From the NCBI GenBank assembly GCA_964344035.1, contig CAYFLK010000002.1, positions 79,975 to 143,974 of the forward strand: a stretch of DNA of 64,000 bases, given 5' to 3'. This stretch comes from UBA1014 sp964344035. Its GTDB lineage: Bacteria; SAR324; NAC60-12. This document shows positions 42,411 through 49,917 of this stretch, piece by piece. Numbering within the stretch: the stretch's first letter is position 1; every line of letters starts with the position of its first letter. A model generated the notes under the pieces. That model was not told where the DNA came from. It made no database searches and saw only the letters and a list, made by a program, of their open reading frames with translations. The position numbers and the translations under genes are program-made.

Positions 42411-42887
42411 TTATAGACCAGTCGCACCGTTGATCAGTTTGCCGGAGCCCCCGCTTACGTGACAGGTTGCGCAGGCACCGCTGCTCGTGTCCTGGGTCAT
42501 GGCAGTCACGGTCCCGCCGAGGTCCACTTTTGGAAGTGTAAAACTGCCCACTGCTTCGGTGGTGTAGAAATTCCCGCTCGCATCAACCGCAATTGATTTT
42601 ACCAGTGTTGAACCTGAATATAGCTTGACGTACCCGGTTCCAGTATATGGTCCAGACCCTGCGGAGTTATAAACGCTGCCGGCAGCAGTAAAAACATATT
42701 CCCCGCTACCACCGGAAGCATGACATGAAGCTGTGCAGTCCTGTCCAAAATTGTGGCTTATATCATTGAGTGAACTGATTTCAGTTTCGTTTTCATCAAG
42801 GGAATCTTTTTCATCTTCTATCTCCGCGCAAGCGTTGAACAGAAGCAGGATGATTGCGCCAATGAACAGCGACAATGCGTTTTTCAT
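42411..42887 (-). CDS. Lipoprotein with two c-type haem motifs, 158 aa
   Basis: The lipobox is in 'LLFNAC' (Cys20). Two haem-binding motifs are visible: the three-residue-spacer type 'CTASCH' (about residues 51-56) and a normal 'CATCH' near the C-terminus, each followed by 'xSGGSG'. Between them is a Gly/Ser/Thr-rich beta domain with 'GYVKLYSG' and 'GNFYTTE', resembling Big/CarboxypepD-like folds seen in some multi-haem surface cytochromes. It overlaps the upstream b561-DHC fusion gene by four bases. Confidence 0.75.
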   Translation of the reverse strand: MKNALSLFIGAIILLLFNACAEIEDEKDSLDENETEISSLNDISHNFGQDCTASCHASGGSGEYVFTAAGSVYNSAGSGPYTGTGYVKLYSGSTLVKSIAVDASGNFYTTEAVGSFTLPKVDLGGTVTAMTQDTSSGACATCHVSGGSGKLINGATGL

Positions 42888-44104
42888 TTTACTCCTTCAA
42901 GGTTTGTTTGCGGCAGTGGAATGCGGATGTGCTCGTCTTCGTATGAGCCAAATTCCGCGTAGCGATGGCACGCGCCGCAGTTGAGAAAACTGCGTATCGT
43001 ATTGCGCATGAAAATTTCCTCGGAAATGTCTTCATGTTTGCGCTTCCAGTAGCCGGTCCCGGTGATCCGCTGCGGCGTCTGCGAATCAGGGATGGAACGC
43101 AGCAGCTTGAACGCAGCTTCGGAATGGAAATGCTCTGCGGAATTGTCCCTGAGATAACTAAACAACATTGATGTTGTATCAGGATCCAGCGAGGCATCTT
43201 CTCCAAAGTGATTTTCCAGCCCGGTCATCATAGTTTCCCAAGAACGGCTGGGCAGCAGTCCCGGATGAAACCCGAAATGACAGGAAGCACATTCGCTTTG
43301 GTAAAACAGAAGGCCAGGCGCCTTTTCTCCCCGCATTGCAGCCAGGGTGACCGGAGAATGGTATTCCATGGAGATCAACACAGTTGCCGCCAGGCAAACA
43401 AGAGTGAATGCACTCAAGAATATCCGCTGGACACGAGTGTTCGGAACAAGTGTCCGGTCTTCATCCCGTAGTTCTGCTTCTTCCCGTTTAAACCCGGTGA
43501 TCATCGCCCATGGAAGGTTTTCATTATGAGTGATGCTTTCAATGAAAGCGGCAAGGACGTGGATGGTGGCGAGCGTCAGCAAAGCGTATGAAACCCAGCG
43601 ATGCAGGCTTTTTGCATTTTCCCCCTTTTGCAGGGTAAAAAAACCGGCCAGGGGGCCTGCGCGTTCTTCACCGGCCAGGGTAACCGCTCCGGACAGGGTG
43701 ATTACGAGCAGCGCCAGCAACAGCATTACGATCATCCATGCTGAGAGTGGGTTGTGGCCGAGTTTCCTTTGCGGCAAGTTTCGCAGCCGCATCCGGGAAT
43801 ATTCCCATACCGTACGCGGACCGGTAACAAACTGACTGAAACGCGCAAACCCGTTACCGATCCAGCCCCAGACAATCCGGAACACGAGCAGGGCAATCAC
43901 CGCATGCCCGAACCAGACATGCTGGACCAGCCACCATTCCCTGAAACTTGTGGCCCATGCTCCGATTACAGAAATCACCAGTAGCCAGTGAAATACGCGG
44001 GTCGGCCAGTCCCAGACTTTGACTCTTGGAAACGGCAACATGAAACTGCTCTCCGGTGATGCGCTTTCCGGTGGATCAGCGCGGAATACGGACATAGTCT
44101 TCAT
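42884..44104 (-). CDS. Cytochrome b561 fused to a diheme cytochrome c domain
   Basis: The N-terminal half is a four-helix cytochrome b of the b561/Ni-Fe hydrogenase b-subunit type: 'VWDWPTRVFHWLLVIS', 'HVWFGHAVIALLVFRIVWG', 'LSGAVTLAGEERAGPL', 'KSLHRWVSYALLTLATIHV', supplying His ligands for two haems b. After a fifth helix (about 'IFLSAFTLVCLAATVL') the C-terminal half repeats the DHC pattern with 'CASCHFGFHPGLLPSRSW' and 'CGACHRYAEFG'. So quinol oxidation and periplasmic c-haems are on one chain. The start is uncertain: several ATGs (44107, 44104, 44095) overlap the 3' end of the DHC gene. Confidence 0.82.
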   Translation of the reverse strand: MKTMSVFRADPPESASPESSFMLPFPRVKVWDWPTRVFHWLLVISVIGAWATSFREWWLVQHVWFGHAVIALLVFRIVWGWIGNGFARFSQFVTGPRTVWEYSRMRLRNLPQRKLGHNPLSAWMIVMLLLALLVITLSGAVTLAGEERAGPLAGFFTLQKGENAKSLHRWVSYALLTLATIHVLAAFIESITHNENLPWAMITGFKREEAELRDEDRTLVPNTRVQRIFLSAFTLVCLAATVLISMEYHSPVTLAAMRGEKAPGLLFYQSECASCHFGFHPGLLPSRSWETMMTGLENHFGEDASLDPDTTSMLFSYLRDNSAEHFHSEAAFKLLRSIPDSQTPQRITGTGYWKRKHEDISEEIFMRNTIRSFLNCGACHRYAEFGSYEDEHIRIPLPQTNLEGVK

Positions 44105-44717
44105 CATACTCTCCCTGCTGCGCACTGCTGTGGCAAGCGGAGCAATTTGAAATTGAGCGAATCTCCGGGCGAGCCAAGACTCTTTTCGAGATGTGCTCGG
44201 AATGTTCATGACGCAGCTTGGGGATGTTTGATATACGCAGATAAATACGGTTGCCTGCGCTGCGCTTGATAGTGCGCGAAATTCTGCTGTCAGATCGGTC
44301 GGCTGAAAATGTTTCCAGGTGTTTATTGATTTTGACGTGCGTGGTTTCGTCAAGTGATGCGTCCTCACCGAAATGGTCCGTGAGTCCTTCCATCAGCTTC
44401 TGCCATGATCCTGCCGGCAGCATTTCCGGTTGGTAGGCCATGTGGCAGGAACCGCATTCCTGTTCAAATTCAGGCGGCGCATGCTTAATGGAAGCGAGAA
44501 CAGGGGCGCCATTTTCACCGACCCTTCTGCCCCGGTGTTCATAATCGTCATCGTCATCGTCGTCATCGTCGTCATCGTCAAACCAGGAGGAAAACCAGCC
44601 CCCACGTTTTTTGTGTTCTCTGCGATCATCATCGTCGCCGTCCGCCCATGTGGTTGCCGTGCAGCTAATGCCGAGAATCAATGCGAACAATAACGGTATA
44701 ATCTTGAATTGATTCAT
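44076..44717 (-). CDS. Diheme cytochrome c (DHC) with poly-aspartate run, 213 aa
   Basis: A signal peptide ('LLFALILGISCTATTWA') is followed by an acidic region with 12 consecutive Asp (44544-44579), then two haem sites: 'ECGSCHMAYQPEMLPAGSW' and 'NCSACHSSAQQGEYDEDYV'. The 'MAYQPxMLPAxSWxxLM' block is the hallmark of DHC, partner of SHP and cytochrome b561 in Rhodobacter and Shewanella. It would shuttle electrons between the membrane cytochrome b and SHP in the periplasm. The poly-Asp run is unusual and may bind cations. The two-residue ends match the C-terminal domain of the fusion protein downstream. Confidence 0.85.
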   Translation of the reverse strand: MNQFKIIPLLFALILGISCTATTWADGDDDDRREHKKRGGWFSSWFDDDDDDDDDDDDYEHRGRRVGENGAPVLASIKHAPPEFEQECGSCHMAYQPEMLPAGSWQKLMEGLTDHFGEDASLDETTHVKINKHLETFSADRSDSRISRTIKRSAGNRIYLRISNIPKLRHEHSEHISKRVLARPEIRSISNCSACHSSAQQGEYDEDYVRIPR

Positions 44718-44735
44718 TTTATCTCCTTGATCAGT

Positions 44736-45182
44736 TTAGCGTGAGTGTAGAAAAGTGAGGAAGTGTCCTTTTTCCTCAGGGGTACATTCGCGTTCCAGGG
44801 TCCATTTGCAGTTGCGCCGGAACCATTTTTCGATTTTTTTGGCATCAGTCAGCCTCTCCGGGTTAACCGAGGGCAAAAGCGGTTCAATAGTTTTGCCCGA
44901 AGTCACGTGTTGTCCGATTCCTGCCGGGTCATCACTGTGGCACACGGAACATGAGCGCAAATCCCGCTTTTTGGTATGCATCCGTTCGGCAAAGTAAAAT
45001 TTCTTTCCGGTTTGTGCTTCAAATCCGGAAAATCCAGGTTTTTCCGTGCGCACAGCATTCAAGTACTTTTCCAACAATTGCATTGCTTCCAGACTGACCG
45101 GGGCTCCCGCAAATACGACTCCAACCATCAGCAACCCCACTCCGAGAAACGATATATTCCGGAATAAGATGATAATTTTCAT
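44736..45182 (-). CDS. shp: SHP-type c cytochrome (DUF1924), 148 aa
   Basis: The ATG at 45182 follows GGAAGTGGAA and gives a good signal peptide ending near 'VVFAGAP'. The single haem site 'CSVCHSDDPAGIG' and the segments 'GKTIEPLLPSVNPERLTD', 'EKWFRRNCKWTL' and 'CTPEEKGHFLTFL' are those of SHP (sphaeroides haem protein), in which Asn is an exchangeable axial ligand and O2 or NO can bind. With DHC and b561 it forms the known shp-dhc-cytb gene set. Function in electron transfer or gas-ligand handling is not settled. Confidence 0.85.
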   Translation of the reverse strand: MKIIILFRNISFLGVGLLMVGVVFAGAPVSLEAMQLLEKYLNAVRTEKPGFSGFEAQTGKKFYFAERMHTKKRDLRSCSVCHSDDPAGIGQHVTSGKTIEPLLPSVNPERLTDAKKIEKWFRRNCKWTLERECTPEEKGHFLTFLHSR

Positions 45183-45269
45183 TTCCACTTCCTTGTCTTC
45201 ATAAATTTGGAAGGTACGCACACTCAGCCAAAATTCTTTTGAAGAACCACATTTCTAATAACGATCAGT

Positions 45270-45449
45270 TCAGTCATCTTCATACCGCTCATGACGTTCG
45301 TGTCGTTCATGACTTTCGTAACCTTCATTTCCCTCGTAATACCGTTCATAATTACCGTTACGGTGCTCTACGTAATAGCGTTCGCGCAGGGGGCATCCGC
45401 CCAGCACAAGTGTTGCCGCGGTCATCAGCGCCAGTGATTTGCAGTTCAT
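45270..45449 (-). CDS. Very small lipoprotein with Tyr/Glu/His/Arg repeats, 59 aa
   Basis: The ATG at 45449 gives a lipoprotein signal ending 'LVLGGC' (Cys20). The mature part is nearly all Tyr, Glu, Arg, His and Gly, ending in near-repeats 'YESHERHERHERYEDD' encoded by degenerate 9-12-base DNA repeats (about 45273-45320). It lies in the cytochrome operon between SHP and the membrane cytochrome. It could bind metals or haem proteins electrostatically; no family known. Confidence 0.5.
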   Translation of the reverse strand: MNCKSLALMTAATLVLGGCPLRERYYVEHRNGNYERYYEGNEGYESHERHERHERYEDD

Positions 45450-45596
45450 CAGCAGTCTTTTTTGATTTCCAGGTGAAGGGCTTTCCAGCAGATCAACCGC
45501 AAAAGCCGTCACTATCCGCAATTCATAAAAACCGCAATTCTTGTGTATCATGTGTTTCTCCCTTTTCCAGAACAAAAAAATAATTTTTTATCGAAA

Positions 45597-46160
45597 TCAA
45601 TCAAGCGGTGCGTGTCCTGCCAACATGGTGATGATCATCAGCACTGACATCAGGTGTTGCATGTGCAGCAGGCGTGTTACTCCGGCGCCAGGCTGGTCAG
45701 CGCGCCGCAGTTTCATGATCAGTCCTGTCACAGCCAGCAGGGTCATCAGCCCCCATCCGAACCAAACCAGCCGGTTGCTGTCTTCAGCCGTGACACCGTG
45801 TATCCAGGCTATTGCGATCAGAACCGGGTTGCCCCAGTAATGAAAGTGTCTGAACCGGTTCTTCCACTTGAGCGGCCACTTGAAAATGCCGGGAACGGAA
45901 ATCCGCACACCCTTGGGCATTCGTTTGAACCCCATACTGTAGTAATGCAGACCGTTCAGCAGCAGAAATCCCCACAGCGCTATCGTTCCCAGGCCTTCGC
46001 TGATTTCCTCCGCCATTTCATTTTCATGCTCCCGGTTTTCATATTCCCACCCCTCTTCATCGTCATCAGCCACAACATTTTGAGGTGCACTGAGTATCAG
46101 CAGGATCAACACCGCGGTTATCCACCCGGATTTGCCGCATGTGAATGCTTTTGTTATCAT
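45597..46160 (-). CDS. Four-helix membrane protein, probable cytochrome b, first gene of cytochrome operon
   Basis: After a signal-like helix and an acidic segment ('DDDEEGWEYENREHENE') come about four helices with well-placed His: 'LLNGLHYYSMGF', 'RFRHFHYWGNPVLIAIAWIHG', 'LLHMQHLMSVLMI' and a final 'AGHAPLD'. Such His spacing suits b-type haems, and 'FHYWGNPVLIA' resembles DUF4405/cytochrome b561-like cores. It is promoter-proximal in the minus-strand operon, divergent from the LuxR-like regulator. ATGs at 46202 and 46160 are both possible; I prefer the second because of the signal sequence. Confidence 0.65.
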   Translation of the reverse strand: MITKAFTCGKSGWITAVLILLILSAPQNVVADDDEEGWEYENREHENEMAEEISEGLGTIALWGFLLLNGLHYYSMGFKRMPKGVRISVPGIFKWPLKWKNRFRHFHYWGNPVLIAIAWIHGVTAEDSNRLVWFGWGLMTLLAVTGLIMKLRRADQPGAGVTRLLHMQHLMSVLMIITMLAGHAPLD

Positions 46161-46295
46161 TGTGTCCCATGTTGAAAAACCGTGAATGAACAAGTTCGGC
46201 ATGAATGTGCTTCATGTCCGTTCATTTTTCATTTATCCTTGGTTGAAGCAATCATGACCTGAAACTGAATACTCCGCAATCGGGCAAATATAAAT
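46161..46295. promoter_or_regulatory. Divergent promoter region of the cytochrome operon and its regulator
   Basis: About 135 bases separate the minus-strand cytochrome operon from the plus-strand membrane LuxR-type gene. Both promoters must lie here. I see no clear consensus boxes; the sequence includes TGAATG/CATTCA-type short inverted elements around 46180-46225 that could be regulator sites. Confidence 0.35.
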
Positions 46296-46865
46296 ATGGA
46301 TAAGACCAACAATATCAAGATTGTAAAACGTGCTGATGATACATATGACATAAACTGGGAACTGAACACCTGGGTTACTCTTGCTGGACTGCTTGTGGTA
46401 AGCTCACTGCTATCCATGGATATCCTCGCGGATTATATCGGTTGGCACACACCTTCCCACTTGATCACGGAATTCCTGTCCGTGCTGTGCCTGATTGCGC
46501 TGATGATTTACCTGTTGATCATGTCCCTGCGGGCCAGAATCGCCGCACGTGTGCTGGAGTCAAGGGCAAGCGGTGCGGAGGAGGAAGCCCTGAAATGGGA
46601 GGAAAAATACCGGGAACTGCTGAAAGGATTGGGGCACGCTATCGATCAGCAGTTTGAACAGTGGGGACTGACAACAGCCGAAAAAGAGATCGGGCTGCTT
46701 ATACTGAAGGGAATGAGTTTCAAGGAAATGGCGGAACTGCGATCAGTCAGTGAACGCACCATCCGGCAGCAGGCAACGCTCCTCTACAAAAAAACTGCAA
46801 CAGGAAACCGCAGCGAATTTGCCGCGTTCTTCCTGGAAGACCTGCTTCTGCCATATGATGAGTGA
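46296..46865 (+). CDS. Membrane-tethered LuxR-type transcriptional regulator, 189 aa
   Basis: Two membrane helices (about residues 27-50 and 60-80) are followed by a linker helix and a C-terminal LuxR/GerE helix-turn-helix: 'WGLTTAEKEIGLLILKGMSFKEMAELRSVSERTIRQQATLLYKK' region (residues about 128-172). There is no receiver domain, so the sensory part is the membrane segment. Divergent from the SHP/DHC/b561 operon, it probably controls it, perhaps in response to membrane redox state or oxygen. Confidence 0.8.
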   Translation: MDKTNNIKIVKRADDTYDINWELNTWVTLAGLLVVSSLLSMDILADYIGWHTPSHLITEFLSVLCLIALMIYLLIMSLRARIAARVLESRASGAEEEALKWEEKYRELLKGLGHAIDQQFEQWGLTTAEKEIGLLILKGMSFKEMAELRSVSERTIRQQATLLYKKTATGNRSEFAAFFLEDLLLPYDE

Positions 46866-47127
46866 AATAATACAGGGCCCGGGCTTTTGATCCTGGACTG
46901 GCCGTGAACAAACACATCCTTCTGCACCGGTGTGGTTCAACACGGTACTTTCGAGGTAACTCGAATTACTCAATATTGAAGTACTACTCTAAACAGCGGT
47001 TGTTGTGGTAATCCCCGGATAATGCGTTTTTGCGGGTATCTACGGAAAATTATTTTAAACTTAAAATTATCTTGGAATTCCATTTTTCACGGTTTACTGT
47101 GTTTTTCATTGGAAGAAAGGAGGACAA

Positions 47128-49419
47128 GTGAAGATAGTATGCATCGGCGGAGGTCCGGGAGGACTATATTTTGGTATCAGTATGAAGCTGCGCGACCCGG
47201 AGCATGATGTGCTGGTTATCGAGCGAAACCGCCCGGACGACACATTTGGGTGGGGGGTGGTTTTTTCGGACCAGACGATGGAAGGTCTGCAGGCAAACGA
47301 CCCTGAAAGCGCCAGTCAGATTCTGGACAATTTCGCGCACTGGGATGATATTGACGTTCATTTCCGGGGGCAGTTGATCTCTTCCGGAGGTCATGGTTTT
47401 TGTGGTTTGGGGCGTCAAAAGCTGCTCGGGATTCTGCAGAACCGCGCGCGCGAAATAGGGGTCCGCATGGAATTTGAACGCGAGGTGACTGACCCGGCGG
47501 AATTTACGCAAGCGGACCTGGTCATTGCCTGCGACGGCATCAACAGCAGGGTGCGTGACCTGCATGCGGAGCAATTCCAGCCTGAAATTGATGAACGGAA
47601 AAACAAGTTCATCTGGCTGGGCACGCACAAGGTATTTGAAGCATTCACTTTCATATTCCTGGATACCCCGCATGGCTGGATCTGGGCGCATGCCTACAGG
47701 TTTGAGCGGGATACGAGCACTTTCATCGTCGAGTGTTCAGGAGAAACCTGGCAACGGCACGGTTTTGCGGGGATGACCCAGGAGGAGTCGGTTGCCACCT
47801 GCGAACAACTGTTCGGCCCATATCTGGATGGGCACTCCTTGATGAGTAATGCCGAGCATTTGCGCGGTTCCGCTGTCTGGCTGAATTTCCGCAGGGTGAA
47901 CTGCGCACGCTGGTCTCACGGCAATGTGGTCCTGCTGGGAGACAGCGCTCACACCGCGCATTTTTCAATCGGTTCCGGGACAAAGCTCGCATTCGAAGAT
48001 GCCATAGACCTTGCCGATGAACTGCACCGGGGTAAACCGCTGGAACAGGCACTCGCCGATTACGAGGAAAAGCGCAGGCTGGAAGTGCTGAAACTGCAGA
48101 ACGCGGCGCGGAACAGCACTGAGTGGTTCGAACAACTGGACCGCTATGTTGATTTTGAACCTCTGCAGTTTGCCTACAGCCTCCTCACCCGGAGTCAGCG
48201 GGTAAGTCATGAAAACCTGAGGTCCCGGGACAAGACCTGGCTGGAAGGGGTTGAACGCTGGTTTGCCGATCACTCCGGCTCACCGGATACCCGCGTTGTT
48301 CCGCCGATGTTTGTGCCATATCAGGTGCGTGAACTTGAACTTGCGAACAGGGTGGTGGTTTCTCCGATGTCGATGTACAGTTCCGAGGACGGAAAGCCTG
48401 GAGATTTCCACCTTGTACATTACGGAGCCAGAGCACAAGGGGGTGCTGGACTGGTGTTCACTGAGATGGTGGATGTCACGCGAGACGGAAGGATCACCCC
48501 CGGATGCGCCGGGCTTTACAGGGACGAACACACCGCGGGTTGGAAACGGATTACTCGCTTCATACACGAACACACCCAGGCAAAAATTGCGGTACAGTTG
48601 GGACACGCCGGTCCGAAAGGTTCCACCAAATTAATGTGGGAAGGCATGGACAAACCGCTTGATTCCGGGAACTGGCAGCTACTTGGTCCGTCCGCGGTTG
48701 CTTTTTCACCTGACAACCAGCTCCCGCGGAAGATGACGAGGGAGGACATGGACCGGGTGAAAGATGCTTTTACCACCGCCACGTTACGTGCTGAACAAGC
48801 CGGGTTCGACTGGGTGGAACTGCACTGCGCGCATGGATACCTTTTGTCTGCTTTCCTTACTCCCCTGCTGAATCATCGTGATGATGAATACGGCGGCGCC
48901 ATCGAAAACCGGCTCAGGTATCCGCTGGAAGTGTTTAAGGCAATGCGCTCTGTCTGGCCGGAGCACAAACCGATGTCGGTTAGAATTTCCGCGACAGACT
49001 GGATGGAAGGCGGGGTGGACCTAAAAGAGTCTGTGTATATGGCACGCGCTTTTCAGCAGGCAGGGTGTGATGTGATTGACGTATCAGCGGGCCAGACGCG
49101 TCCTGACGCGCAACCGGTTTTTGGGCGGATGTTCCAGACACCATTCGCGGATTGCATCAGAAATGAAACGGGAATGCCGACGATGGCGGTGGGAAACATC
49201 TATGAAACGGATCATCTCAACTCGATCCTGGCCGCGGGTCGTGCCGACCTTTGCTGCCTGGCAAGGCCTCATCTGAGCAATCCCTACTGGACCCTTCATG
49301 CGGCGGCAGAACAGGGGATCAGCGACTTTGCCTGGCCGGTACAATACCTTTCCGGGAAAGAACAGTTTGAAAGGAACCTTGAGCGCACCGCGGCGCTCAT
49401 GTCTCCCGGGCCGATATAA
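47128..49419 (+). CDS. abmA: 2-Aminobenzoyl-CoA monooxygenase/reductase (or salicylyl-CoA hydroxylase fusion), 763 aa
   Basis: GTG start after AGGAGG. Residues 1-385 are a flavin monooxygenase: 'GGGPGGLYFGISM' dinucleotide loop, 'FGWGVVFSDQTMEG' and 'LLGDSAHTAHFSIGSGTKLA' (about 271). Residues 390-763 are an Old Yellow Enzyme-type reductase: 'NRVVVSPMSMYSSEDG', 'VQLGHAGPKGS', 'HCAHGYLLSAFLTPLLNHR', 'AGRADLCCLARPHL'. This fusion is that of ACMR (Azoarcus), which hydroxylates and reduces 2-aminobenzoyl-CoA, and of salicylyl-CoA 5-hydroxylase homologues. The adjoining 2-aminobenzoate-CoA-ligase-like gene supports anthranilate as substrate. Confidence 0.85.
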   Translation: MKIVCIGGGPGGLYFGISMKLRDPEHDVLVIERNRPDDTFGWGVVFSDQTMEGLQANDPESASQILDNFAHWDDIDVHFRGQLISSGGHGFCGLGRQKLLGILQNRAREIGVRMEFEREVTDPAEFTQADLVIACDGINSRVRDLHAEQFQPEIDERKNKFIWLGTHKVFEAFTFIFLDTPHGWIWAHAYRFERDTSTFIVECSGETWQRHGFAGMTQEESVATCEQLFGPYLDGHSLMSNAEHLRGSAVWLNFRRVNCARWSHGNVVLLGDSAHTAHFSIGSGTKLAFEDAIDLADELHRGKPLEQALADYEEKRRLEVLKLQNAARNSTEWFEQLDRYVDFEPLQFAYSLLTRSQRVSHENLRSRDKTWLEGVERWFADHSGSPDTRVVPPMFVPYQVRELELANRVVVSPMSMYSSEDGKPGDFHLVHYGARAQGGAGLVFTEMVDVTRDGRITPGCAGLYRDEHTAGWKRITRFIHEHTQAKIAVQLGHAGPKGSTKLMWEGMDKPLDSGNWQLLGPSAVAFSPDNQLPRKMTREDMDRVKDAFTTATLRAEQAGFDWVELHCAHGYLLSAFLTPLLNHRDDEYGGAIENRLRYPLEVFKAMRSVWPEHKPMSVRISATDWMEGGVDLKESVYMARAFQQAGCDVIDVSAGQTRPDAQPVFGRMFQTPFADCIRNETGMPTMAVGNIYETDHLNSILAAGRADLCCLARPHLSNPYWTLHAAAEQGISDFAWPVQYLSGKEQFERNLERTAALMSPGPI

Positions 49420-49442
49420 CCAGCACAAGAGAACAGCTACTG

Positions 49443-49904
49443 ATGAATTTAGACAACATTCTGCCGGAAGAAATTCAGAAGAAGCGATTGCGTCTCTGGA
49501 TTCGCATGCTTCACTGCACTACACGTATTGAAAACCAGGTGCGGCGGCGTTTGAGGCAGCGCTTCGGAATCACACTGCCGCAGTTTGACCTGCTGGCGAC
49601 GCTTGACCGCGCCCGTGAACCAATGACGATGACTCAGTTGTCCGAGTCCCTTCTGGTGACCAATGGTAATGTTACCGGTGTTGTTCAGCGGCTTGCCGCG
49701 CAGGATTGGCTCAGGCTGTACAAGCTTCCTCGAGACCGCCGTTCGCACATGGTCTCCGTGACAAATTCAGGACGGGAACGCTTCACCAAGATGGCCGCGG
49801 AACATCGGGGATGGATCACCGAACTTCTATCCGGGTCTGAATTTCATGAAGATGATCTGGAAGAAATGCTGAAACAAGTCGGCAGGGAGCTGCCGAAAAA
49901 CTGA
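49443..49904 (+). CDS. MarR-family transcriptional regulator, 153 aa
   Basis: Winged helix of MarR type: 'LPQFDLLATLDRAREPMTMTQLSES' (helices 2-3), recognition helix 'LLVTNGNVTGVVQRLAAQDW', wing 'YKLPRDRRSHMVSVT'. It lies between the monooxygenase/reductase and the CoA ligase and is likely the pathway repressor, with an aryl-CoA as ligand, as in other aromatic-CoA pathways; the ligand is inference. 23 bases after the preceding stop, 13 before the next start. Confidence 0.85.
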   Translation: MNLDNILPEEIQKKRLRLWIRMLHCTTRIENQVRRRLRQRFGITLPQFDLLATLDRAREPMTMTQLSESLLVTNGNVTGVVQRLAAQDWLRLYKLPRDRRSHMVSVTNSGRERFTKMAAEHRGWITELLSGSEFHEDDLEEMLKQVGRELPKN

Positions 49905-49917
49905 AAATGAGGCAAAC

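Noticed and set aside
44543..44580. Short direct repeats here as a CRISPR or VNTR locus
   Set aside because: They are in-frame Asp codons inside the DHC gene, with no spacers.
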